This document shows positions 16,696-24,003 of a stretch of DNA of 37,254 nucleotides, piece by piece. The translations under genes and the position numbers were made by a program. The notes under the pieces were generated by a model. That model was not told the DNA's origin. It did not search any database and was given only the letters and a program-made list of their open reading frames with translations. How positions within the stretch are numbered: the stretch's first letter is position 1; each line of letters starts with the position of its first letter. The DNA comes from Nitrosopumilaceae archaeon (GTDB lineage Archaea > Thermoproteota > Nitrososphaeria > Nitrososphaerales > Nitrosopumilaceae). The stretch is from NCBI GenBank assembly GCA_005798405.1, contig SYJQ01000011.1:1-37254 (forward strand), in the 5' to 3' direction.

Positions 16696-17613
16696 GTGTT
16701 GGATATTTCTGATTTAAAAAAAGGAAAAAGAGGCTCTATTGCCAAAGCAATCACTATAGTTGAAAATGATCCTATCGAAGCAAGAAAACTATTAAAAAAA
16801 ATATTCAAAGAAACTGGCAATGCCTCAATAATTGGAATCACGGGACCAGCAGGTGCTGGAAAAAGTTCACTTATCAATAAAACATCTGTAGCATTAAAAA
16901 AACTTCATACAAAACCTGCTGTTCTTGCAATTGATCCTTCAAGTCATGTGACAGGCGGTGCAATATTGGGCGATAGAGTCAGGATGACCGAATCTACTGA
17001 TTCTGGAACTTATATTCGCAGTATTGCATCAAGAGGTGCAACCGGTGCAGTTTCTAGATCATTGAGAAATAGCATCAGAATTTTAGAATATGCTGGATTC
17101 AATCCGATAATTATTGAAAGTGTTGGTGCTGGTCAAACAGAAGTGGAAATTTCAAATATTGCAGATATTACAGTTGTTGTTTTTAATCCTAATACTGGCG
17201 ATAGCATACAAACGATAAAGGCAGGGTTGACTGAGATTGGGGATATCTATCTTATTAACAAAAGTGATCTTGATGGGGCAAATCAACTCTTTGATGCAGT
17301 TCGTGAATACATCGGCTCCTCTGAGAAGAATCCTGTAATCCTAAAGACATCCGTCAAGAAAAACTCTGGCATAACTGAATTTGCCAAGACACTAAAAGAA
17401 ATGATGGCTATAAAAAATAAGAGCAAGCAAGAAAAGGACATGCTTAGACTCGAAAATGAATTAAAAGATATTATTTTAAATAATATGAGTGAAAAGATCG
17501 AAACAATGCTAGAATCTGATAACACCTTTTCCAAGTATCTTAAAAAAATCCAATCAAAAGAAATGGACCCTTTTGAGGCTGCAGATAAAATTACAAAGTC
17601 TTTGATAAAGTGA
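16696..17613 (+). CDS. meaB: MeaB/ArgK-type GTPase, chaperone of methylmalonyl-CoA mutase
   Basis: G3E-family GTPases of this type load and protect the cobalamin of methylmalonyl-CoA mutase. The P-loop is 'GPAGAGKSS' (about residues 50-58), followed by 'AIDPSSHVTGGAILGDRVRM', a hallmark of MeaB. 'IIESVGAGQTEVEI' covers switch II, and 'NKSD' gives the base-specificity motif. It has 305 residues, as expected. The start is GTG 16696, or TTG 16699. Its end overlaps mcmA by four bases, which ties it to the mutase. Confidence 0.95.
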   Translation: MLDISDLKKGKRGSIAKAITIVENDPIEARKLLKKIFKETGNASIIGITGPAGAGKSSLINKTSVALKKLHTKPAVLAIDPSSHVTGGAILGDRVRMTESTDSGTYIRSIASRGATGAVSRSLRNSIRILEYAGFNPIIIESVGAGQTEVEISNIADITVVVFNPNTGDSIQTIKAGLTEIGDIYLINKSDLDGANQLFDAVREYIGSSEKNPVILKTSVKKNSGITEFAKTLKEMMAIKNKSKQEKDMLRLENELKDIILNNMSEKIETMLESDNTFSKYLKKIQSKEMDPFEAADKITKSLIK

Positions 17614-19220
17614 AAAATATGGTCAAAAAACAAATTACAAAAAAGGAAACTGCAAAACAATACGTAACTGATTCTAATTTTCCAGTGAAGAGAATCTATC
17701 AAAGATCCTCCAAGAAATACATCAAAGAAGATTCTGGGGTATATCCATTCACACGTGGAATTCACCCTGAAATGTTCCGTGAACGATTCTGGACGATGAG
17801 ACAGTATTCTGGTTTTGGCGATGCTAAACTAACAAATGAGCGATTCAAATTCATGTTAGAAAAAGGACAGACTGGTCTTAGCATGGCTTTTGATCTTCCC
17901 ACCCAAATAGGGTATGATCCTGATTCTCCACAAGCCGAAGGCGAAGTGGGAAAAGTTGGAGTATCCATAGCATCACTTAAAGACATGATGATTGCATTTG
18001 ATGGAATTCCTTTGGGCAAAGTTAGCTCTTCAATGACTATTAACTCAACTGCATCTACCTTACTTGCATACTATATCGTAGTAGGCGAAACACAAGGATT
18101 CAAAAGCACAGAATTAAGAGGTACGACACAAAATGACATCCTAAAAGAATACATTGCAAGAAATACCTACATCTATCCTCCAAAACCTTCAATGAGATTA
18201 ATCGGAGACATGATTGGATACTGTGCTGAAAAAGTTCCACAATGGTATCCAGTTTCAATTTCTGGTTATCACATGAGAGAAGCTGGATGTACTGCTACAC
18301 AAGAAATTGCATTTACAATTGCAAATGCCATTGCATATATTCAAACATGCATTGATAGGGGATTAAAAATTGATGATTTTGCACCAAGACTTTCGTTTTT
18401 CTTTTGTTGCACAATTGAATTCTTTGAAGAAGTTGCAAAGTTTAGAGTTGCAAGAAAAGTTTATGCTAAAATTCTAAAAGAAAAATTCCATGCAAAAGAC
18501 CCTCGTTCATTACAATTAAAATTCCACACTCAAACAAGTGGAGAATCTCTAACTGCACAACAACCTGATAATAACATTGTACGCGTTGCCATACAAACAA
18601 TGGCTGCAGTGATGGGTGGAACCCAGTCACTCCATACTAATTCAAGAGATGAGGCTCTTGCTTTACCTACTCAGGAATCTGCAAAAATTGCCCTTAGAAC
18701 ACAGCAAATTGTAGCACATGAAAGTGGAGTTACTAAAACAGCTGACCCGATGGCTGGTTCATACTATCTTGAGGAATTATGTGATCAGATTGAAGAGGAT
18801 GTCTGGAAATATCTAAAACAGATTGAAAAAATGGGGGGATCAATTAAGGCAATTGAAAAAGGATTCTTCCAATCTGAAATTAGACAAAACGCATATCGCC
18901 TAAAAAAAGAGGCAGATGCTGGAGATAGGGTCATAGTTGGTGTAAACAAGTATTCTGAAGTAGAAGGAAAATCTCCTGAATTATTACGAATTGATGGACG
19001 AATTGAAATCCAACAAAAGAAAGCACTCAAAGAACTACGAGCATCAAGGGATAATAAAAAACTCGAAAAGGCATTATCTGCAATGAAGAGTGCAGCTGAC
19101 ACTGATGAGAATTTAATGCCGTACATCATTGCGTCTGCAAAGGCATATGCTACTACTGGTGAAATCAGTAATACATTCAGAGAAGTGTTTGGCGAATATC
19201 GACCAAAAGAGGTCTTTTAG
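17610..19220 (+). CDS. mcmA: Methylmalonyl-CoA mutase, catalytic large subunit
   Basis: This is the TIM-barrel catalytic part of the adenosylcobalamin mutase that interconverts (R)-methylmalonyl-CoA and succinyl-CoA. At 536 residues it lacks the B12-binding domain, which is encoded separately at 11189. Family stretches are clear: 'RERFWTMRQYSGFGDA', 'MAFDLPTQIGYDPDSP', 'SISGYHMREAG' (His near the substrate), 'TQTSGESLTAQQPDNN' and 'GGTQSLHTNSRDEALALPT'. The first 30 residues are a basic extension. In thaumarchaea this enzyme serves the HP/HB carbon-fixation cycle. It overlaps meaB by four bases, and the epimerase begins immediately after its stop. Confidence 0.97.
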   Translation: MKNMVKKQITKKETAKQYVTDSNFPVKRIYQRSSKKYIKEDSGVYPFTRGIHPEMFRERFWTMRQYSGFGDAKLTNERFKFMLEKGQTGLSMAFDLPTQIGYDPDSPQAEGEVGKVGVSIASLKDMMIAFDGIPLGKVSSSMTINSTASTLLAYYIVVGETQGFKSTELRGTTQNDILKEYIARNTYIYPPKPSMRLIGDMIGYCAEKVPQWYPVSISGYHMREAGCTATQEIAFTIANAIAYIQTCIDRGLKIDDFAPRLSFFFCCTIEFFEEVAKFRVARKVYAKILKEKFHAKDPRSLQLKFHTQTSGESLTAQQPDNNIVRVAIQTMAAVMGGTQSLHTNSRDEALALPTQESAKIALRTQQIVAHESGVTKTADPMAGSYYLEELCDQIEEDVWKYLKQIEKMGGSIKAIEKGFFQSEIRQNAYRLKKEADAGDRVIVGVNKYSEVEGKSPELLRIDGRIEIQQKKALKELRASRDNKKLEKALSAMKSAADTDENLMPYIIASAKAYATTGEISNTFREVFGEYRPKEVF

Positions 19221-19616
19221 TTGAAAATTGATCATATTGCAATTGCAGTAAATGATGTGGAGGAATCTGCCAAAGTTTACCAGCAAGCGCTTGGTGTTCA
19301 TGAGGTTGAATTTGAAACAGTTGAATCAGAAGGTGTCAAAGTGGCAATTATTCATCTTGAAAATGGACGAATTGAACTGATGCAACCCACAAATGATTCA
19401 AGTCCAATCAAAAAATTTCTTGATAAAAAAGGACCAGGTCTTCATCACATGGCTCTGGAAACTGATAATATTGAAGGTGAAGTTTCAAGAATGGAAGGAT
19501 GTGGAATACAATTTCTAGGAAAAATTAGACCAGGTTCCGCAGGTACAAAAGTTACATTCATTCATCCAAAATCACTTCATGGAGTTTTGGCAGAGCTTTG
19601 CTCTCATCCTGAATAA
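19221..19616 (+). CDS. mce: Methylmalonyl-CoA epimerase
   Basis: This 131-residue vicinal-oxygen-chelate protein converts (S)- to (R)-methylmalonyl-CoA for the mutase. Metal ligands typical of the family are visible: His4 in 'KIDHIAIAV', the 'IELMQP' Glu, His in 'GLHHMAL' and Glu in 'HGVLAELC'. It begins at TTG 19221, directly after the mcmA stop, with no spacer. The gene order meaB-mcmA-mce makes a single functional operon. Confidence 0.95.
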   Translation: MKIDHIAIAVNDVEESAKVYQQALGVHEVEFETVESEGVKVAIIHLENGRIELMQPTNDSSPIKKFLDKKGPGLHHMALETDNIEGEVSRMEGCGIQFLGKIRPGSAGTKVTFIHPKSLHGVLAELCSHPE

Positions 19617-19633
19617 TTCTTTTATTTTCTAAT

Positions 19634-20191
19634 CTACTCCATCATCTTTAATGTGTCTGATGCCGTAATTATTCCAATGATCTTTGATTTTTTTGATACA
19701 AGAATGCACTTTGAATACCTAATTAATGGAACAAGAACATTTGCAGGTGTGTCATAATCAACAATTGGTGGTACTGGTTCCATGGTATCTTCTAGCTTAG
19801 CATTTTTTAATTCTGATTCTCCCACATCTGCAAGATGCTTGACAATTCCATCTTCCGATATAACTCCTACAAGGTCTTGACCGCTGAAAATAGGAATTTG
19901 ACTAATTGATGATTCATGCATTTTTTTTATTGCGTCATGTAATGTGTTAGTTGGTTTTAGTTTTACTACATCTTTACTGCAGAAATCTCCTGCTTTATGA
20001 GATGATGACTTACCCTCAAGACTTGCAAGACTGTCGAAAATTTTTTTAGCAGTATCATAACTTGGTTGACTTCTACCTGACTCTATTTGGTTGATCATTG
20101 AAGTACTCACTCCTACCATAGTAGCAAGTTTTTTCTGTGTAATACCGATTTTCAGTCTAATTTGCTTGATAGAATCAATTCTCGGCAACAA
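19634..20191 (-). CDS. XRE-type HTH regulator fused to a CBS pair
   Basis: Residues about 8-60 form a Cro/C1-type helix-turn-helix ('IRLKIGITQKKLATMVGVST' then 'SMINQIESGRSQPSYDTAKK'). Residues about 70-183 form two CBS motifs ('DAIKKMHESSISQIPIF...GVISEDGIV' and 'TMEPVPPIVDY...GIITASDTL'). CBS pairs bind adenine nucleotides, so this is a plausible energy-responsive transcription factor, a combination known in archaea. The start is TTG 20191. It converges on the mce gene and lies upstream-to-downstream with ppdK on the same strand. The target genes are unknown. Confidence 0.9.
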   Translation of the reverse strand: MLPRIDSIKQIRLKIGITQKKLATMVGVSTSMINQIESGRSQPSYDTAKKIFDSLASLEGKSSSHKAGDFCSKDVVKLKPTNTLHDAIKKMHESSISQIPIFSGQDLVGVISEDGIVKHLADVGESELKNAKLEDTMEPVPPIVDYDTPANVLVPLIRYSKCILVSKKSKIIGIITASDTLKMME

Positions 20192-20238
20192 TTCGTATTA
20201 TGGTGTATTGAACTAGTTTTAAAATGTGCTTTGTATGA

Positions 20239-22965
20239 TTATCTTCTTTTGGATTTATTCTTTCTAGCTGCCTTCTTTACTGGTTTTCTAGCTGCCTTCT
20301 TTACTACGTGCCCTAATTTCTTTGGTTGTTCGATTGCCGCCTGTGCAGCTGCAATTATCGCAATTGGAATTCTATGTGGTGATGCACTAACATAACTTAG
20401 ATTTGCATTATGACAGAATTTTATTGAATTAGGATCTCCTCCATGCTCTCCACAAATTCCAATCTCCATGTTTGGTTTTATGCCTCGTCCCCCAGCAATT
20501 CCTATCTTCATTAGGCTTCCAACTCCATTTACATCAATTGATTGGAATGGATTTCTCTCTAGAATTTCTTTATCCATATATTCTGGAAGGAATTTTCCTT
20601 CTACATCCTCACGACTAAAACTAAATGTTCCTTGTGTAAGATCATTTGTTCCAAAGCTAAAGAATTCTGCCGTATCTGCAAGTTCATTTGCAGTCAATGC
20701 GGCTCTTACTACTTCTATCATTGTTCCAAAGTTTATTTTTAATTTCATATTGTGTTTTAACTCCATTTCTTTTTTGATGGTGTCATAGATTTTTTTGATG
20801 TGGTTTAATTCCGCAATGCTGCTAATTTGTGGAATCATAATTTGTGGATGTGCATCTACTTTGTTTTTAGATAATTCAGCTGCTGCTTCAAAGACTGCTC
20901 TGATTTGCATTTCATAAATTTCCGGATATGTAATTCCTACTCTGACTCCTCTGTGTCCCATCATTGGATTGATTTCTGCTAGTTCTCTTGCTCTTTTTAG
21001 TAAAATTTTTGCTTTCTCTATCTCTCCAACTTCATTTCTTTGCTCTAATTTGTGAATCTTTTCAGCCAACTCTTCTGGATTTGGCAGAAACTCGTGTAAT
21101 GGCGGGTCCAATAATCTTATGGTCACTGCATATCCTTCCATTGCTTTTAGAATTTCAATGAAGTCACTCTTTTGTAATTCGCCTAATTTAGTTAGAACTT
21201 TTTTTCGCTCTTCGATGTTTTCTGCCATGATCATTTCTACAAACAATCCTATTCTGTCACTTCCATTGAACATTCTTTCTGTTCTGCACAAACCAATTCC
21301 TTGTCCACCAAATTCTCTTGCTAGTTTTGCCCCTTCTGGAGTATCTGCATTTGCTCTGATTCCGATTTGTTTGACTTTTTGTGCCCATTCAAGAATCGTC
21401 TTGAAATCTTCGGTGATTTTTGGCTCTATTGTTGGAATTTCTCCGAGATAGACAGAGCCTGTACTGCCGTCAATTGTAATTGCGTCTCCTTCACGTACTA
21501 TTTTTCCATCTACACTACATTGTTTATTGTCATAATCTATTCTCAAATCTGAGCATCCCACGATACACGGTTTACCCATTCCTCTTGCAACTACTGCTGC
21601 ATGTGATGTTTTTCCACCTCTACTGGTAAGAATTCCTACTGACTCAAAGAATGCTGGAACGTCCTCTGGTTTTGTTTCTTCTCTGATTAAAATGACCTTG
21701 ACTCCGTTTTCTCCCATGGCAGTTGCTCTTTTGACATCCAGTACTGCTATACCACTTGCTGCACCAGGCGATGCCGCAATTCCTTTTACTAGTAGGGTAT
21801 AATTTTTGATAGATTTTGAATCGATTGTTCTATGAAGTAACTGTTCTAGTTGTTCTGCATGCAATCTTGTCAATGCTCTGTTTTTGTCAATTAATTTTTC
21901 ATTAAACATATCAACTGACGTCTTTACCATTCCAACTGCGTTCATCTTTGCATTTCTTGTTTGTAGCAAGTAGAATTTTCCTTGTTCAATTGTAAATTCT
22001 ATATCTTGAGGTTCTTTGTAGTGTTTTTCTAATCTTTCACATGTTTGTGCTAGCTGTTCATATGATTTTGGCATTTCTATTTTCATCTCATCTACTGGCT
22101 TTCCAGTTCTGACTCCTGCCACCACATCTTCTCCTTGTGCATTAACTAAATATTCTCCAAAAAGATGTCTTGTCCCATCTCCTGGATTTCTTGTAAATAC
22201 TACTCCTGTAGCACTATCATTTCCCATGTTTCCAAATGCCATTGAAACTACATTTACTGCAGTACCGTCTGCAATGTCTTTTGTGATGTTGTTTCTTTCT
22301 CTGTATACTACTGCTCTTTCTCCCATCCAACTTCCAAATACAGCTTTGATTGCTAGCTCTAATTGCTCTGATGGATCAGAAGGAAATTTCAGACCTGTAT
22401 GTTTTTCACAAATCTTTTTGTATTCTGAAACAACTGTTTTTAGAGATTTTTCATTTAATGCGCTATCTGCTTGAACTGCTTGATTCATCTTTGCATGTTC
22501 TAAAACCTCATCAAACTTCTTATCGTCAACACCGAATACAACTTTGCCAAATAATTGGACAAATCTCCTGTATGAGTCCCATGCAAATCTTGGGTTGTTG
22601 CTTTTCTTTGCAAGGCCTTCTACTGTTTCATCATTTAACCCCAAATTCAAAATGGTGTCCATCATTCCAGGCATGGATATTGCAGCACCTGATCTTACAG
22701 ATACAAGCAATGGATTTTCTTTAGAATTCCATTTTTTTCCTGTTCTATTTTCAATTTTTGTAATATTCTTTTTTACTTCTGGAATCAATGTTTTTGGCAA
22801 TTTTTTATTATTTGCATAATATTCTTTGCAGACTTCTGTAGTAATTGTAAATCCAGGAGGTACTGGCAATTTGAGTCTGGTCATCTCACAAAGACCCGCT
22901 CCTTTTCCTCCTAGGAGTTTCTTGTTTTTCCCGTCTCCTTCGTCATAAAAGTAAACTTGCTTCAT
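20239..22965 (-). CDS. ppdK: Pyruvate, phosphate dikinase with basic C-terminal tail
   Basis: This enzyme interconverts pyruvate, ATP and phosphate with PEP, AMP and pyrophosphate. In an autotroph it supplies PEP for gluconeogenesis. It has 908 residues. The N-terminal ATP-grasp part begins 'LLGGKGAGLCEMTRL'. The phosphohistidine swivel is 'GGKTSHAAVVARGMGKPCIVG' minus its last residues (about 450-470), and the PEP barrel includes 'GQGIGLCRTERMF', 'FGTNDLTQGTF' and the catalytic-Cys segment 'IGICGEHGGDP'. After the normal end ('AAAQAAIEQ') comes an extra tail of about 27 residues, almost all K, R, A and P, with the tandem unit KKAARKPV/KKAARKNK. The rest is ordinary for the family. Confidence 0.96.
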   Translation of the reverse strand: MKQVYFYDEGDGKNKKLLGGKGAGLCEMTRLKLPVPPGFTITTEVCKEYYANNKKLPKTLIPEVKKNITKIENRTGKKWNSKENPLLVSVRSGAAISMPGMMDTILNLGLNDETVEGLAKKSNNPRFAWDSYRRFVQLFGKVVFGVDDKKFDEVLEHAKMNQAVQADSALNEKSLKTVVSEYKKICEKHTGLKFPSDPSEQLELAIKAVFGSWMGERAVVYRERNNITKDIADGTAVNVVSMAFGNMGNDSATGVVFTRNPGDGTRHLFGEYLVNAQGEDVVAGVRTGKPVDEMKIEMPKSYEQLAQTCERLEKHYKEPQDIEFTIEQGKFYLLQTRNAKMNAVGMVKTSVDMFNEKLIDKNRALTRLHAEQLEQLLHRTIDSKSIKNYTLLVKGIAASPGAASGIAVLDVKRATAMGENGVKVILIREETKPEDVPAFFESVGILTSRGGKTSHAAVVARGMGKPCIVGCSDLRIDYDNKQCSVDGKIVREGDAITIDGSTGSVYLGEIPTIEPKITEDFKTILEWAQKVKQIGIRANADTPEGAKLAREFGGQGIGLCRTERMFNGSDRIGLFVEMIMAENIEERKKVLTKLGELQKSDFIEILKAMEGYAVTIRLLDPPLHEFLPNPEELAEKIHKLEQRNEVGEIEKAKILLKRARELAEINPMMGHRGVRVGITYPEIYEMQIRAVFEAAAELSKNKVDAHPQIMIPQISSIAELNHIKKIYDTIKKEMELKHNMKLKINFGTMIEVVRAALTANELADTAEFFSFGTNDLTQGTFSFSREDVEGKFLPEYMDKEILERNPFQSIDVNGVGSLMKIGIAGGRGIKPNMEIGICGEHGGDPNSIKFCHNANLSYVSASPHRIPIAIIAAAQAAIEQPKKLGHVVKKAARKPVKKAARKNKSKRR
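20261..20305. repeat. Two 21-bp direct repeats, 24-bp period, in the ppdK tail
   Basis: The 21-bp sequence tttctagctgccttctttac plus a final t occurs at 20261-20281 and again at 20285-20305, without mismatch. On the minus strand each copy encodes the KKAARK units of the PPDK tail, so the tail contains a recent 24-bp duplication. Confidence 0.9.
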
Positions 22966-23001
22966 TTTTTATCTAGATTATCAAATCAAAATCAGGGGTT
23001 T

Positions 23002-23658
23002 TTAAAGCATTGCCTTTGAAAACTCTTCAATTATTTTTGTCCAGTCTTTTGCTTTGATTATCCCACTTGCAACCAAAATTCCTTTGGAACCCAATTCCAG
23101 GGCTTTTGCAACATCTTGTCCTGAAATTATCCCTGCACCGCAAAGCAGATGTGTTTTGTTATTTGCACTGTTTACTGCATCTGCTGATTTTGTAATGAGT
23201 TCTGGCCTTTCTTTTGAAACTGCCTTTCCAGATCCAATAAGTTCTGGTGGCTCAATTGCAATATAGTCTGGGTTCAATTTTGCATATTTTTTAGCTTCTG
23301 CAACATCTTTTACACAAACAACTGACATCATCTTCAATTCTTTTAATCTTAAAACCAGCGCAATGATCTCTTTTTCTGAAATTCTGTGTTCACTGTGATT
23401 AATCAAAGAACCACTAATTTTAGATTTTTTTAACAACTCTGGAATCATGTATCCTGTTGTACTTCCGACACTGAAATTATCTACGTGCTGAGCCAAAATA
23501 GGGATTGAACTATTTGATACTAGTCCAATTAGATGCTGTGGCGGAGCAATCGCAATTTTTATTTTATGTTTTTTTGCAATCTTCTCTGCAATTTTTACAA
23601 ATTCTATTATTTTATTTCCTGCAATCTCTTCATAGTTTTTACAATTAATTATGAACAT
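23002..23658 (-). CDS. tpiA: Triosephosphate isomerase (archaeal short type)
   Basis: This enzyme interconverts dihydroxyacetone phosphate and glyceraldehyde-3-phosphate. The short archaeal form (218 residues) is seen here. The substrate-binding Asn-Lys is in 'FIINCKNY', the catalytic His in 'SLINHSEHR' (about residue 87), and the catalytic Glu in 'YIAIEPPELIGSG' (about residue 135). 'LLCGAGIISGQDV' and 'GILVASGI' are the phosphate-binding loops. It sits 36 bases before ppdK in the same direction, which supports a gluconeogenic pair. Confidence 0.95.
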   Translation of the reverse strand: MFIINCKNYEEIAGNKIIEFVKIAEKIAKKHKIKIAIAPPQHLIGLVSNSSIPILAQHVDNFSVGSTTGYMIPELLKKSKISGSLINHSEHRISEKEIIALVLRLKELKMMSVVCVKDVAEAKKYAKLNPDYIAIEPPELIGSGKAVSKERPELITKSADAVNSANNKTHLLCGAGIISGQDVAKALELGSKGILVASGIIKAKDWTKIIEEFSKAML

Positions 23659-23706
23659 TCTTTCTTTGAAAATTTCAACATTGTATTTAATCCTTGATTG
23701 ATTATT

Positions 23707-23994
23707 TTATTGATTTATTTTTGATATATTTTCGTATCTTTTTTTCATAAATAATACTATCATCATAAGAAAAATCGCCGCAATATTTGTGCCTATAATG
23801 AAGACATCTGAAACAACAATTCCGTAAATTAACCAAAGAATAGATCCGCCTGAGATGAATACCATTAGATACTTTGAAACATCTTTGAGGCTCTTTGTTT
23901 TGTATCCTTTGATGATCTGCTCTACCCATCCTGATAAAATTAAAACTCCTGCAGCTATTCCAAGTATGGTCAGTAAAGTTCCGTCAATTTCCAC
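23707..23994 (-). CDS. SemiSWEET-like three-helix membrane protein
   Basis: This 95-residue protein has three predicted transmembrane helices (about residues 8-25, 42-60 and 66-84). The motif after the first helix, 'GWVEQIIKGYKTKSLKDVSK', matches the SemiSWEET/MtN3 pattern 'PQIIKTxxTKS', but the proline of the PQ pair is a glutamate here. 'GGSILWLIYGIVVSDVFIIG' minus its ends fits the second half of the repeat. SemiSWEETs dimerise into a sugar carrier. It starts nine bases after polB stops, so it shares that transcript. The substrate is unknown. Confidence 0.75.
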   Translation of the reverse strand: MEIDGTLLTILGIAAGVLILSGWVEQIIKGYKTKSLKDVSKYLMVFISGGSILWLIYGIVVSDVFIIGTNIAAIFLMMIVLFMKKRYENISKINQ

Positions 23995-24003
23995 AACTAC
24001 TCA

